Part shown: positions 36,326 to 44,804 of the stretch, piece by piece
How the letters are laid out: every line of letters starts with the position of its first letter
Numbering within the stretch: position 1 is the stretch's first letter
NCBI GenBank assembly: GCA_017396365.1
Contig: JAFQMD010000016.1
Location: 1 to 64,000, forward strand
Origin: Clostridia bacterium
GTDB taxonomy: Bacteria; Bacillota; Clostridia; Christensenellales; Borkfalkiaceae
DNA length: 64,000 nucleotides
Direction: 5' to 3'
Notes under the pieces: model-generated
What the model was told of the DNA's origin: nothing
Databases searched by the model: none
What the model saw: the letters and a program-made list of their open reading frames with translations, nothing else
Position numbers and translations under genes: made by a program

Positions 36326-37087
36326 TTAATAACGTTTTTTCTTGGTTGAAAGCCTATACGCCGTGTAGTAAACGCCTGCCGAAAGTTCGGCGAAAAGTAG
36401 AGCCAAAATAAACGATGCTACGGGATGTGGAAAAGCGTTTGAAAGGTGTGAAAAAACCATAAACGACGGGGAGAAGTAGTGGGAGAAAAAGCACGGAAAG
36501 TTTATACTAAACAGCGAAAAGAGTATTTCGCCAGTTTCTATAATTGCAAAAATTCCGATAAATATTGACGCGCTCATTAAAAAATCGAAAACTTTAAAAG
36601 TTTTTGAATAACATTTTAAATTTATAACGCCGATTAACGTTGTTAAAAGCGCGTTTAATTTTTCCTGAACTGCAATGCCGATAAACTGACTTTCAGTCAC
36701 GCTTGGGAAAAGCAGTACGAAAACGCCGATAAAAAAGCCGAAAGACGCGTTAAAAGAAGATAAAATCACGTGCAATTTTCCCTTTGTAAATATACCAGAA
36801 AGCAAAATTGTAAAAGCGAGGATATCAAAAACGGTTACGGGTAAATTTTTCAAGTCAAACACAAAATTTCCGCTTTTAAAAGATAAGATAAAAATTCTAT
36901 AAAACGTAGTTATAAGCATTGCAATTCCGCAAGACAGATGATATCTTCGCACGTGTTTTTTATAGCAAAGTTTAAATGCGAAAATAGCGCAAATTGCCGT
37001 CAAGACAATCCAACTTATTTGGAAAATGCCGTATGGAGCAAAGTTTTTTTCCGAAAGCCCCCCTAAAACGCTAATAAACTCTTTCAT
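36326..37087 (-). CDS. Multi-pass membrane protein, YwaF/TMEM164-like
   Basis: The 253-residue protein has about seven hydrophobic segments (around residues 22-40, 52-70, 84-102, 108-127, 145-158, 168-190, 220-245) and no signal peptide. The layout and the pattern LPVTVFDILAFTILLSGIF recall the YwaF/TMEM164 family, which has no settled bacterial function; this is a tentative match. The start at 37087 is only weakly supported because the GGGAG box lies about 15 nt upstream. A promoter with TTGACA and TAAACT precedes it. Cysteine-free loops and lack of charged pairs suggest neither a classical transporter nor an enzyme. Confidence 0.6.
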   Translation of the reverse strand: MKEFISVLGGLSEKNFAPYGIFQISWIVLTAICAIFAFKLCYKKHVRRYHLSCGIAMLITTFYRIFILSFKSGNFVFDLKNLPVTVFDILAFTILLSGIFTKGKLHVILSSFNASFGFFIGVFVLLFPSVTESQFIGIAVQEKLNALLTTLIGVINLKCYSKTFKVFDFLMSASIFIGIFAIIETGEILFSLFSINFPCFFSHYFSPSFMVFSHLSNAFPHPVASFILALLFAELSAGVYYTAYRLSTKKKRY

Positions 37088-37123
37088 CGTCGTTAAAATT
37101 ATCTCCCTTGAAATATGCTTTAT

Positions 37124-37152
37124 AGTTTACAACATATTGAGAGTTTTGTCAA
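37124..37152 (-). promoter_or_regulatory. Promoter of the YwaF-like membrane protein gene
   Basis: On the minus strand TTGACA (37152-37147), 17-bp spacer, TAAACT (37129-37124), about 37 nt before the start codon. It is divergent from the fucosidase promoter at 37204. Confidence 0.7.
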
Positions 37153-37203
37153 ACACAACTTCAAAAAGAATAGTATAGACACTTTAAAAGAGAACAAAAA
37201 TTA

Positions 37204-37232
37204 TTGAAAATTCTTTTATTTAATGATATAAT
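37204..37232 (+). promoter_or_regulatory. Promoter of the GH29 gene
   Basis: TTGAAA (37204-37209), a 17-bp spacer and perfect TATAAT (37227-37232). The start codon at 37255 has GGAGG in between, so any upstream in-frame start lies in the promoter and is excluded. Confidence 0.85.
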
Positions 37233-37254
37233 AAAGGTGTGGAGGTTTAAAATT

Positions 37255-38451
37255 ATGGACTACGTAAGAAATTTTGAAAAACTAGGGTTTGGGCTTTTCG
37301 TTCATTTTGGTTTATACAGTATTATAGGGAAAGGAGAGTGGGCTAAGCGTGTTCTTCAAATCCCTGACGAAAAGTATGAAAATCTTACTAAAAAATTTAA
37401 AGTTAAAAAGAACTGGGCAAGAGATTTAGTAAAGGCGGCAAAGAAAACGGGTTGTAAGTATATTACTTTAACTACTCGCCATCACGACGGTTTTTCGCTT
37501 TTCGACACTTGTGGGCTTAATGATTACGACGCTCCGCACGCGCTTTGTGGTAGAGATTTAGTAAGAGAGTTCGTTGACGAGTGCAACGCAAACGGTATAG
37601 TTCCGATGTTTTATCACACGTTACTTGACTGGCATCATCCCGATTACGACGTGAATTTTCCGTCGTACGTTGACTATCTTGTAAAAAGCATAGAAATTCT
37701 TTGCACGAAATACGGAAAAATCGGCGGGCTTTGGTTTGACGGAATGTGGGATAAGCCTAACGAAAACTGGCAAGAAGATAGAATTTACTCAACTATCAGA
37801 AAATATCAACCCGAAGCGATGATAATCAATAACACCGGGCTTGACGAACTCGGAAAAGTTGGACACCCCGAACTTGACAGCGTTACTTTTGAAAGGGGAA
37901 AACCGACGTTTGTAGATAATTCCGACCGCCACAGAGCAGGTGAAATGTGCCAGGTTCTTTGTGACCACTGGGGCTACGCTGAGGACGATTATAACTACAA
38001 GCCCGTTAGGGAAATTCTGGAGAATTTAGTAGAGTGTAGATATTACGGTTGTAACTTTTTATTGAACGTTGGTCCAAGGGGAGACGGCTCGCTTAGACCC
38101 ATGGACAAGTGTATGTTAGATTTTATCGGCAAGTGGATAAAGCAAAACAAAAACTTTATTTATGACGTAGAAGTTTCTGACGTTAAAAGCGACGACGCGT
38201 ATATTTTAAAGGGCGAAAACGGAAAGTATTACGCTGTCGTAACAGGCGTGGATATGCTTGCAGATTCAAACGTTCAAAGGCTCTCAAAAGGCAAAGTTAT
38301 AACGCTTAAAACCGATAAAAAAATAGTTGGTGGAAAGTGGCTCGACAGTCGAAGAAAAATTGTAAAAAACGGCAAGAATTCTTTTAATTGTGAGTTTTTT
38401 ACCTATGGTTCAAGTCACAGTTTAAAAGTTGCGGAATTTACTTTAAAATAA
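37255..38451 (+). CDS. GH29 alpha-L-fucosidase
   Basis: The 398-residue protein lacks a signal peptide and is thus cytoplasmic. It has the GH29 barrel: GFGLFVHFGLYSIIGKGEWA near the N terminus, KYITLTTRHHDGFSLFDT near 77-94 (sugar-binding HH), FYHTLLDWHHPDY, and GGLWFDGMW near 158-166 with the nucleophile Asp. The end carries a short beta-sandwich (residues 315-398). It is shorter than most GH29 enzymes (about 450), and the acid/base residue cannot be placed with confidence. It removes alpha-linked fucose from imported glycans. Convergent with the AraC gene, sharing a perfect terminator. Confidence 0.9.
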   Translation: MDYVRNFEKLGFGLFVHFGLYSIIGKGEWAKRVLQIPDEKYENLTKKFKVKKNWARDLVKAAKKTGCKYITLTTRHHDGFSLFDTCGLNDYDAPHALCGRDLVREFVDECNANGIVPMFYHTLLDWHHPDYDVNFPSYVDYLVKSIEILCTKYGKIGGLWFDGMWDKPNENWQEDRIYSTIRKYQPEAMIINNTGLDELGKVGHPELDSVTFERGKPTFVDNSDRHRAGEMCQVLCDHWGYAEDDYNYKPVREILENLVECRYYGCNFLLNVGPRGDGSLRPMDKCMLDFIGKWIKQNKNFIYDVEVSDVKSDDAYILKGENGKYYAVVTGVDMLADSNVQRLSKGKVITLKTDKKIVGGKWLDSRRKIVKNGKNSFNCEFFTYGSSHSLKVAEFTLK

Positions 38452-38452
38452 T

Positions 38453-38494
38453 AAGTTACGCCCGATTTGGCTATTGCCAAATCGGGCGTAACTT
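38453..38494. terminator. Bidirectional terminator between GH29 and AraC genes
   Basis: A 19-bp perfect stem: the left arm 38453-38471 begins AAGTTACGCCCG and the right arm 38476-38494 ends CGGGCGTAACTT, with loop TATT. It serves both convergent genes. Confidence 0.85.
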
Positions 38495-38526
38495 TGTTAA
38501 AATTATGCAATAATCGACCTATAGCC

Positions 38527-39384
38527 TTATTTTATTAGGGTTTTTTTGTATTCCGACGGGGTAAGCCCCGTAATAGATTTAAAAACCTTGGAAAAATACT
38601 GTTCGTTCGAAAAAGCAAGGAGTTTTGCTATTTGTCCAAACGGAACGCCCTTTTTAATGAGTTTTTTCGCGCGTTTAATTTTAAGTTCGTTAAAAGCCTT
38701 GATAACGGTTTTACCCGTGTGTTTTTTAAACGCAGTTTTTACGTAGGAAACCGAAAAGAAAAGTTCGTCCGCAATTTCTTCCAAACTCACGTTTTTATGC
38801 AAGTTTGCCGAGAGATAATCTAAAATTTTAAGAGCGGTTTTCGCCGTTTGTCCTTTGCCTGAGACGGGGTAGTTTAAATCGATTGAAGTCTTATCCTGTG
38901 GGTTAGAACACTCCATAACGAGCATTTCTAAACAGTTTTTAATCATGTGTTCGTCGGTTGGGTCTATTTTTTCGGCGCAACTTAAAACGTCGCCTTTAGG
39001 AAAAACTGACGAAGACGCCCTTGCAAGTCTTTTTAGAAGTGGAAGTTTTAATCCACTTACGAAATGGGTTTTGTCAAAGACGTCCAAAGGAATTCTCGAA
39101 ACAAGCGAAAACGCGCATACGAAAATTCGAGAGCGCTCGTTTTTTGCGCTGAACACGCAGTTGGTCGTCGGCGGAATAAAACACAAGTTGTTTTCTTCAA
39201 CCGTCAAACTCAGCCCTTGATACTGAACTGAAAAACCACCGCTTTCGGCAAACATCATAGTTATATATTGCCCGTTTTCAAAAACGACGTCTTTTTCGGT
39301 GGCTATTTTATATCCGCCGTAGAAAAATCCACTCAAATTAAGGGCGTCTTTTAAAACTTTGCTATCGTTAGTGCTAATTATCAT
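38527..39384 (-). CDS. AraC-family transcriptional regulator
   Basis: The start is taken as ATG 39384 (285 residues) because a sigma-A promoter covers the upstream in-frame codons; its -10 box ends 6 nt before this ATG, so the mRNA is probably leaderless. Residues 1-150 are a cupin-like sensor (GQYITMMFAESGGFSVQYQG, NNLCFIPPTT). The C terminus (190-285) has two HTH motifs: VSLEEIADELFFSVSYVKTAF and PFGQIAKLLAFSNEQYFSKVF with the AraC signature ending GLTPSEYKK. It probably senses a sugar and controls the neighbouring GH29 or CBM9-like genes (inference from position). Confidence 0.88.
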   Translation of the reverse strand: MIISTNDSKVLKDALNLSGFFYGGYKIATEKDVVFENGQYITMMFAESGGFSVQYQGLSLTVEENNLCFIPPTTNCVFSAKNERSRIFVCAFSLVSRIPLDVFDKTHFVSGLKLPLLKRLARASSSVFPKGDVLSCAEKIDPTDEHMIKNCLEMLVMECSNPQDKTSIDLNYPVSGKGQTAKTALKILDYLSANLHKNVSLEEIADELFFSVSYVKTAFKKHTGKTVIKAFNELKIKRAKKLIKKGVPFGQIAKLLAFSNEQYFSKVFKSITGLTPSEYKKTLIK

Positions 39385-39390
39385 AAATTT

Positions 39391-39419
39391 ATTATACACT
39401 TTAAAAACACAAAAAGCAA
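39391..39419 (-). promoter_or_regulatory. Promoter of the araC-like gene (leaderless)
   Basis: On the minus strand TTGCTT (39419-39414), 17-bp spacer, perfect TATAAT (39396-39391), then AAATTT and ATG 39384. Transcription should begin at or next to the A of the start codon. No ribosome site exists in the 6 bases between. Confidence 0.75.
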
Positions 39420-39441
39420 CAAAATACAAAGGGCGCGAGTC

Positions 39442-39470
39442 TTGACAAAATCTCTTTTAAATGTTAAAAT
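39442..39470 (+). promoter_or_regulatory. Promoter of the CBM9-like gene (leaderless)
   Basis: TTGACA (39442-39447), 17-bp spacer, TAAAAT (39465-39470). The first in-frame ATG (39471) touches the -10 box and cannot be transcribed; the ATGs at 39480 and 39483 lie where transcription should begin. Confidence 0.75.
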
Positions 39471-39479
39471 ATGATTACT

Positions 39480-39998
39480 ATGATGGCAGAATTGAAAAAC
39501 AACGTAACGGGCGAAAAGTCGCCGATTAAAACAATCTTTGAATATTCTCGTTTTGGGAATAACATGCTCTTTAAGTTTACTTGCGAAAACTCAAAACTCT
39601 TTTCAGCGTATAGCGAGCACAACGAGCCTATTTATCGTGGCGACGTTTGTGAAGTTTTTATCTGTACGGGGGAAGATATTAACGAGTATTACGAAATTGA
39701 AGTTGCTCCAAACGGAACGACCTTTTTTGCCAAGATAAAAAATAACGACGGCAAACTCGTTGCGAGTTTTTTAGATAAGAGTTTTTCTTCAAGCGTAACG
39801 CTTACCGAAAGTGGTTACGACGTTGAAATTTTAGTTCCTTTCGACGCAGTAAACGCTGGCAAACACCCCGTCCGTTTCAACGCGTATAGAATAGAAACCG
39901 AGGGCGGACATGAAAACAGGCATTTACTTGCTTTATCCCCGACGATGAAACCAAATTTCCATTGCCCCGAAAGTTTTATTCCTTTCCATTACGATTAA
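39480..39998 (+). CDS. CBM9-like carbohydrate-binding domain protein
   Basis: The 172-residue protein is a single CBM9/DOMON-like beta-sandwich: SKLFSAYSEHNEPIYRGDVC, EVFICTGEDINEYYEIEVAP (the typical D-x-Y-E-x-E-V-P line), GYDVEILVPFDAV and RFNAYRIET. It has no signal peptide or enzyme domain. Standalone intracellular CBM9-like proteins occur beside glycoside hydrolase genes; their role is not established. The start at 39480 (or 39483) is chosen because the earlier ATG abuts the -10 box; no ribosome site is seen. It is divergent from the AraC gene and ends with a terminator at 40004. Confidence 0.75.
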   Translation: MMAELKNNVTGEKSPIKTIFEYSRFGNNMLFKFTCENSKLFSAYSEHNEPIYRGDVCEVFICTGEDINEYYEIEVAPNGTTFFAKIKNNDGKLVASFLDKSFSSSVTLTESGYDVEILVPFDAVNAGKHPVRFNAYRIETEGGHENRHLLALSPTMKPNFHCPESFIPFHYD

Positions 39999-40003
39999 AA
40001 ATC

Positions 40004-40027
40004 AGCCTGCTAAACGCAGGCTTTTTT
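40004..40027 (+). terminator. Terminator of the CBM9-like gene
   Basis: AGCCTGC (40004-40010) and GCAGGCT (40016-40022) with loop TAAAC and a T-run to 40027, six bases after the stop codon. Confidence 0.85.
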
Positions 40028-40062
40028 ATTGCAAAAAATTTTCTTGACAATATATATTAAAT

Positions 40063-40086
40063 AACGCCAAAACTGGCGTTTTTTCT
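40063..40086 (+). terminator. Second stem-loop with T-run upstream of minD
   Basis: AACGCCA (40063-40069) and TGGCGTT (40074-40080) with TTTTTCTTTT after. A TTGACA lies just before it at 40044, so it may either back up the first terminator or attenuate transcription into minD. No good -10 at 17 bp from that TTGACA is present. Confidence 0.6.
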
Positions 40087-40126
40087 TTTGCCAAAAAATG
40101 TTAAAATGCGTTTTAGAGGAGGCGTT

Positions 40127-40912
40127 ATGGCAAAGAAAATCGTAATAACTTCGGGTAAAGGTGGAGTTGGGAAAACCACTACCGTTGCAAATCTCGGAAT
40201 AAATATCGCCCAAAAAGGCAAACGCGTATGTATGATTGACGCGGATTTAGGGCTTAACAATTTAGATATGGTATTAGGGCTTGAAAACCTTATCGTATAT
40301 GATTTAAGCGATTGCGTTGAAGGTAGATGTAGGCCAAAGCAAGCCCTTATTCAATGTAGAAATTGCAAAAACGCATATCTTCTTCCGTCCGTTCACTCTT
40401 TTGTTAAAAACGACGTAAGTGAGCGGTTTAAAGAACTTATAGACGGACTTTCTACTTGTTTCGACTATATTTTGATAGATTGTCCGGCAGGCGTTGGCGA
40501 AGAATTTAGGCGCGCGGTTTATCTTGCCGACGAGGCAATCGTGGTAACTACGCCACACCTTTTTGCGCTTAGGGACGCCGACAAGGTTTTGGCAAATTTG
40601 CGAAGTTTAAAAATGGAAAACGTCGCGCTCGTTGTAAATAGGGTTAGGGGCGATTTGGTCGTCTGTGGGAATATGATTTCTCCCGAAGAAATTGAAGAGA
40701 CTTTAAAATGTAAACTCTTAGGGGTTATCCCAGACGACGACTTTGTTTTTTTATGTAGCGCGGGAGATATTCCACCCGAATCGCAATCGTATAAAGCGTT
40801 TAAAATTTTAGCGAATAATTTGCTTGGTGGTAAAAATAAAATTTATTCATACTCAAAAGATTACGTTGGTTTTTGGGGTAGTATAAGAAGGGGGCTTAAA
40901 AAGACTTTATGA
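40127..40912 (+). CDS. minD: Septum-site determining ATPase MinD
   Basis: The start at 40127 follows AGAGGAGG; the frame extends upstream without a ribosome site. The 261-residue ATPase has the deviant Walker A GKGGVGKTT (residues 8-16), IDADLGLNNLDMVLGLE (switch I region), ILIDCPAGVGEEF (Walker B/switch II) and a C-terminal amphipathic membrane helix (GFWGSIRRGLKKTL). It forms membrane-bound dimers and places the division site together with MinE. minE overlaps the stop by 4 nt. minC, which normally precedes minD, is absent here; the genes upstream are unrelated. Confidence 0.95.
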   Translation: MAKKIVITSGKGGVGKTTTVANLGINIAQKGKRVCMIDADLGLNNLDMVLGLENLIVYDLSDCVEGRCRPKQALIQCRNCKNAYLLPSVHSFVKNDVSERFKELIDGLSTCFDYILIDCPAGVGEEFRRAVYLADEAIVVTTPHLFALRDADKVLANLRSLKMENVALVVNRVRGDLVVCGNMISPEEIEETLKCKLLGVIPDDDFVFLCSAGDIPPESQSYKAFKILANNLLGGKNKIYSYSKDYVGFWGSIRRGLKKTL

Positions 40913-41139
40913 AAAACGACGATGCAAAAAGACTGAAAAGAGCCATAGAAAGCGATAGAATGAGTATGACTGCAAAGTCAACCGAACTTATAATAAAGGA
41001 CGTGGAATACGTACTGCAAGATTACTTTAAATTGTCAGGCAAACCAAAACTTTCAATAAACTATAAAGACGGTCGCTATACAGTGGAAATTACCTTTAAA
41101 GCCGACGACTTAAAGACCTTCGCCGTACTGCCAGCGTAA
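40909..41139 (+). CDS. minE: Cell division topological specificity factor MinE
   Basis: The 76-residue protein overlaps minD as ATGA. The family core is visible: AKRLKRAIESDRMSMTAKS (the anti-MinCD helix with the S-DR-M motif), then EYVLQDYFKLSGKPKLSINY and a final beta strand TVEITFKADDL. MinE stimulates MinD ATPase and drives pole-to-pole oscillation. The N-terminal membrane-targeting residues are short and basic. Presence of MinE rather than only DivIVA is usual in spore-forming Clostridia. Confidence 0.88.
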   Translation: MKNDDAKRLKRAIESDRMSMTAKSTELIIKDVEYVLQDYFKLSGKPKLSINYKDGRYTVEITFKADDLKTFAVLPA

Positions 41140-41187
41140 ATATTACAAATTCTTTGCAAAATTTTAACTGCATTTTCACTAAAAGCC

Positions 41188-41216
41188 TTGATTTTATACG
41201 TTTGAGGTAGTATAAT
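41188..41216 (+). promoter_or_regulatory. Promoter of htpG
   Basis: TTGATT (41188-41193), 17-bp spacer, perfect TATAAT (41211-41216). The CIRCE operator begins 2 nt after it, so HrcA bound there would block initiation. Confidence 0.88.
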
Positions 41217-41217
41217 A

Positions 41218-41244
41218 TTAGCAGTCAAACACTAAGAGTGCTAA
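41218..41244 (+). promoter_or_regulatory. CIRCE operator (HrcA site)
   Basis: TTAGCAGTC, 9-bp spacer AAACACTAA, GAGTGCTAA. The family consensus is TTAGCACTC-N9-GAGTGCTAA, so only one position differs. It covers the expected transcription start of htpG. HrcA represses CIRCE operons until heat shock occupies GroEL; the hrcA gene is not in the window. Confidence 0.92.
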
Positions 41245-41265
41245 TTTTATGCGAGAGGTTATACT

Positions 41266-43146
41266 ATGAAAAGTTTTAAAACACAATCAAAAAGAGTCTT
41301 AGACCTTATGATTAATTCTATCTACACGAACAAGGAGATTTTTTTAAGAGAACTTATATCAAACTGTTCCGACGCCATTGATAAACTATATTATAAAGGA
41401 TTAAAAGAAGGTATTTCGGGGCTTACGAGAAACGATTTTGCAATTTCTCTAAAAGTTGATAGTCAAAAAAGAACGTTGACTATTTCGGATAACGGAATAG
41501 GAATGACCGCCGAAGAACTTGAATCTAATCTCGGAACGATAGCAAAGAGCGGATCTCTTGCGTTTAAGACTGAAAACGCCGAAGAAATTAAAGGCGACGA
41601 TATTTCGGTAATCGGTCAATTCGGCGTTGGTTTTTACTCTGCGTTTATGGTTGCCGATAAAGTTGAAGTCTATTCAAAGGCATTTGGGCAAACTGAAGCA
41701 AACTTATGGGTAAGTAAGGGAACTGAAGGTTACGAAGTTAAGCCATGCCAAAAAGACGGACACGGAACGGATATCGTTTTATATATAAAACCAGACACGG
41801 ACGACGATAAATTTTCCGACTTTTTACAAGAATACAAACTGAGAAGTTTAGTTAAGAAATATTCCGACTATATCCGTTATCCTATAAAGGCGGAAGTTAC
41901 CGAATATAAAGAACTCACCGAAAAAGAGCAAAAAGAAGGTAAGCAAAGGGAGAGTTTTAAAAAGTGGGAAACGCTAAATTCTATGACTCCGCTTTGGAAA
42001 AAGAATAAGAGTGAAGTTACCGAAGAAGAATACGACGGGTTTTACAAAGATTCGTTTTTTGATTACGAAAAGCCTTTAAAACACGTTCACGTTTCGGTGG
42101 AAGGTAGCGTAAATTATAAAGCGCTTTTGTATATTCCGTCAAAAACGCCTTTCAATTATTACGGAAAAAATTACGAAAAAGGGCTTAAACTTTACACCGA
42201 CGGCGTTTTAATTACCGAAAAGTGCGCCGACCTTTTGCCAGATTATTTTGGTTTTGTAAAAGGGGTAGTCGATAGCGAACTTTCTCTCAATATATCCCGT
42301 GAAACAATTCAACAAAGCCGTCAACTTAAACAAATCGGCGCAAATATTGAAAAGAAAATTAAAAACGAACTATTAGATATGCAGAAAAACGACCGTGAAA
42401 AATACGACGAGTTTTTCCAAAATTTTGGGCTTGGGCTTAAATACGGTATATATTCAAGTTACGGTATGAACGCCGAAACCTTAAAAGATTTACTTATGTT
42501 TAAATCTGCAAAGGACGGCAAGTATATTACTTTAAAAGAATACGTCGAAAAACTTTCCGAAGAAGATAAGTTTATCTACTACGGTTCGGCGAAAACAGTT
42601 GACGGCGTTAAAAATCTTCCGCAAAGCGAAAATTTATTAGACGGCGGAAAAGACGTACTTTGCTTTTTAGACGACGTTGACGAGTTTGCTATAAAAATGC
42701 TCGGCGAGTATTCGGGTAAAACCTTTAAAAACGTTTTAAGCGAAGTGGCGCAAAGCGACGACGAGCAAAAACTCAATCAAGAAAACGACGGGCTTTTGCA
42801 AGAGATAAAAAATTGCTTAGACGGAAAAGTTGCAAAAGTTAAACTTTCGTCAAATCTTAAGTCTAGACCTGTAAGCCTTTCTTCCGAGGGCGAAATCACC
42901 TTGGATATGGAAAGAGTTTTATCGTCGATGCCGGGTGGAGTAGATGGCGTTAAAGCCGAAAAAGTGCTGGAAATAAACCCAAATCACGCCGTATTTGAAA
43001 AACTTAAAAAGATATATTTAGAAGATAAAGATTTTCTTAAAGACTATGCGGAAATTTTATATTTCTCCGCTAGAATTACGCTTGGGCTTGAAGTTGAAAA
43101 CTCTCAAGAAATTACTGATAAAATTATAAACGTTATTTCAAAATAA
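41266..43146 (+). CDS. htpG: Molecular chaperone HtpG (Hsp90)
   Basis: The 626-residue protein has the GHKL ATP-binding domain (residues 1-215: NKEIFLRELISNCSDAIDK with the catalytic Glu and ATP-binding Asn, DNGIGMT, GQFGVGFYSAFMVADKV), the middle domain (KKWETLNSMTPLWKKNKSEV near 235, LYIPSKTPFNYYG near 286, GVVDSELSLNISRETIQ near 340) and the C-terminal dimer domain. Length is normal. GAGAGG precedes the ATG. It is a cytosolic ATP-dependent chaperone. Its promoter carries a CIRCE element, so it belongs to the HrcA regulon here, unlike Bacillus subtilis htpG. Confidence 0.96.
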   Translation: MKSFKTQSKRVLDLMINSIYTNKEIFLRELISNCSDAIDKLYYKGLKEGISGLTRNDFAISLKVDSQKRTLTISDNGIGMTAEELESNLGTIAKSGSLAFKTENAEEIKGDDISVIGQFGVGFYSAFMVADKVEVYSKAFGQTEANLWVSKGTEGYEVKPCQKDGHGTDIVLYIKPDTDDDKFSDFLQEYKLRSLVKKYSDYIRYPIKAEVTEYKELTEKEQKEGKQRESFKKWETLNSMTPLWKKNKSEVTEEEYDGFYKDSFFDYEKPLKHVHVSVEGSVNYKALLYIPSKTPFNYYGKNYEKGLKLYTDGVLITEKCADLLPDYFGFVKGVVDSELSLNISRETIQQSRQLKQIGANIEKKIKNELLDMQKNDREKYDEFFQNFGLGLKYGIYSSYGMNAETLKDLLMFKSAKDGKYITLKEYVEKLSEEDKFIYYGSAKTVDGVKNLPQSENLLDGGKDVLCFLDDVDEFAIKMLGEYSGKTFKNVLSEVAQSDDEQKLNQENDGLLQEIKNCLDGKVAKVKLSSNLKSRPVSLSSEGEITLDMERVLSSMPGGVDGVKAEKVLEINPNHAVFEKLKKIYLEDKDFLKDYAEILYFSARITLGLEVENSQEITDKIINVISK

Positions 43147-43192
43147 TGGGCTATAAGTCGATTAACACTTAAATTTTAACGAAGGCGGTAAT

Positions 43193-44728
43193 ATGAAAAG
43201 CAAAAAAACGCTACTTTTTGCATCGCGATTTGTCATAATATTTTTGGCAATAATTTTACAGGTCGCAACCATTTGGTTTTTGTTTGCAATGATAGGGATA
43301 AGATACGTTTGGGTTGACGTATTATTTAAAGTTGCCGGCGCTGTACTGTTTTTCTCAATAATAAACAAGTCAAAACCTGCAGTATATAAGTTGCCGTGGG
43401 TGATACTAATACTACTTGCTCCGCTTATGGGCATAGTTATTTACTACACTTTCGGAAACGTAAAACTCAGCAAAAAGCAAATGAAAAAATTTCGCCGTAT
43501 ATACGACGAAAAACACGACGACTATTATAGACAATCCGATATCCTACGGGAAATGGAAAGTAAAGGGTCGTTTGGGACGGGTTCTGTAAAGTATTTAAAA
43601 AATACGACCTCTCTTCCAGTTTTTAACAATTCAAAAACGACCTATCTTCCGTCTGGGGAAAATTTTTTAGAAAATCTTTTAGAAGAAATTTCAAAAGCCG
43701 AAAAATACGTCTTTTTAGAGTATTTTATAATTGAAGAAGGGCAAATGTTAGACGCCGTTTTAAAGGCGTTAGAAGAGAAAATTAGTCAGGGCGTAAAAGT
43801 CTATTTTATGTATGACGACGTAGGTAGCATTGCAAAAGTTTCAGGCAGTTTTGATAAAAAACTTCGAGAAAAAGGCATAAACGCTCGAAAATTTTTCAAA
43901 TTCGTGCCGATAGCGTCGGTCATTCACAATAATAGAGATCACAGAAAAATAGCCGTTATCGACGGAAAAGTTGGGTTTATGAGTGGGGCAAATATTGCCG
44001 ACGAGTATATAAACGTCAAAAAACCGTTCGGTAGATGGCTTGATAACGCCGTAAAAATTCAAGGTCAAGCGGTTGACAATTTAGTAAGGCTTTTTATTCA
44101 AATGTACAATTTAACGGGTGGCGAAACTTTAAAAGAAGAAGATTTTATTTGTTTAGAGCAACAAGACTTTTCCGACGGGTACGTTCTTCCGTTTGGGGAC
44201 TCGCCCTCTCCCATAGACAAAGATAGAATTGCCGAAGGGGTTTACTTAGACGTGATTTCAAGGGCGCAAAAATACCTATATATAACTACGCCTTATTTAG
44301 TAGTTGACACCAACATCTTAGACGCTTTGAAAAACGCAGTAAAAAGAGGGGTTGACGTAAGAATTATAATTCCACAAATTCCCGATAAGACTGCTGTATA
44401 TTCTCTAACCAAATCTGAGTGTAAGAATTTAAGGAAAGAAGGGGTAAAATTTTATGCCTATAAAGGAGGGTTTATCCACTCTAAAACCTTACTTGCCGAC
44501 GGTGAAATTGCAATAATCGGAACTGCGAATTTCGATTTTCGCTCCTTCGTTCATCACTTTGAATGCGCGACCTTACTTTGTAACACCTCGTCGATAAACG
44601 ACATATACGCCGACTTTTTATATCTTTTCGATAAAGAAACGATTGAGTTTACAGAGCGAGAACTTGCGCTTAAGTGGTATGAACAACCGATTAAGGCGAT
44701 AATAAATATTATCGCGCCACTTATGTAA
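43193..44728 (+). CDS. cls: Cardiolipin synthase
   Basis: The 511-residue protein has two or three N-terminal membrane helices (about 8-30, 38-55, 65-85) followed by two phospholipase D domains. Both HKD motifs are visible: HNNRDHRKIAVIDGKVGFMSG near 245-262 and HSKTLLADGEIAIIGTANFD near 425-444. It condenses two phosphatidylglycerols to cardiolipin, or a similar transphosphatidylation, at the membrane. The start follows GAAGGCGGT. It stands alone between htpG and rubrerythrin with 47- and 77-nt gaps. Confidence 0.95.
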   Translation: MKSKKTLLFASRFVIIFLAIILQVATIWFLFAMIGIRYVWVDVLFKVAGAVLFFSIINKSKPAVYKLPWVILILLAPLMGIVIYYTFGNVKLSKKQMKKFRRIYDEKHDDYYRQSDILREMESKGSFGTGSVKYLKNTTSLPVFNNSKTTYLPSGENFLENLLEEISKAEKYVFLEYFIIEEGQMLDAVLKALEEKISQGVKVYFMYDDVGSIAKVSGSFDKKLREKGINARKFFKFVPIASVIHNNRDHRKIAVIDGKVGFMSGANIADEYINVKKPFGRWLDNAVKIQGQAVDNLVRLFIQMYNLTGGETLKEEDFICLEQQDFSDGYVLPFGDSPSPIDKDRIAEGVYLDVISRAQKYLYITTPYLVVDTNILDALKNAVKRGVDVRIIIPQIPDKTAVYSLTKSECKNLRKEGVKFYAYKGGFIHSKTLLADGEIAIIGTANFDFRSFVHHFECATLLCNTSSINDIYADFLYLFDKETIEFTERELALKWYEQPIKAIINIIAPLM

Positions 44729-44743
44729 AATTTTAAAAAACTA

Positions 44744-44772
44744 TTGACAAGAGAATTTAGCGATATTATAAT
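44744..44772 (+). promoter_or_regulatory. Promoter of the rubrerythrin gene
   Basis: TTGACA (44744-44749), 17-bp spacer, TATAAT (44767-44772): both hexamers are consensus, implying very strong expression. The leader of about 25 nt ends in AAAGGAG before the ATG. No PerR-type operator is obvious. Confidence 0.9.
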
Positions 44773-44804
44773 AAAATCAACAAGTAAAAAAGGAGATAAA
44801 ATTT

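Noticed and set aside
40044..40066. TTGACA at 40044 as a minD promoter
   Set aside because: No -10-like hexamer at 16-18 bp; the next structure is a terminator stem. The TAAAAT at 40102 lacks a good -35.
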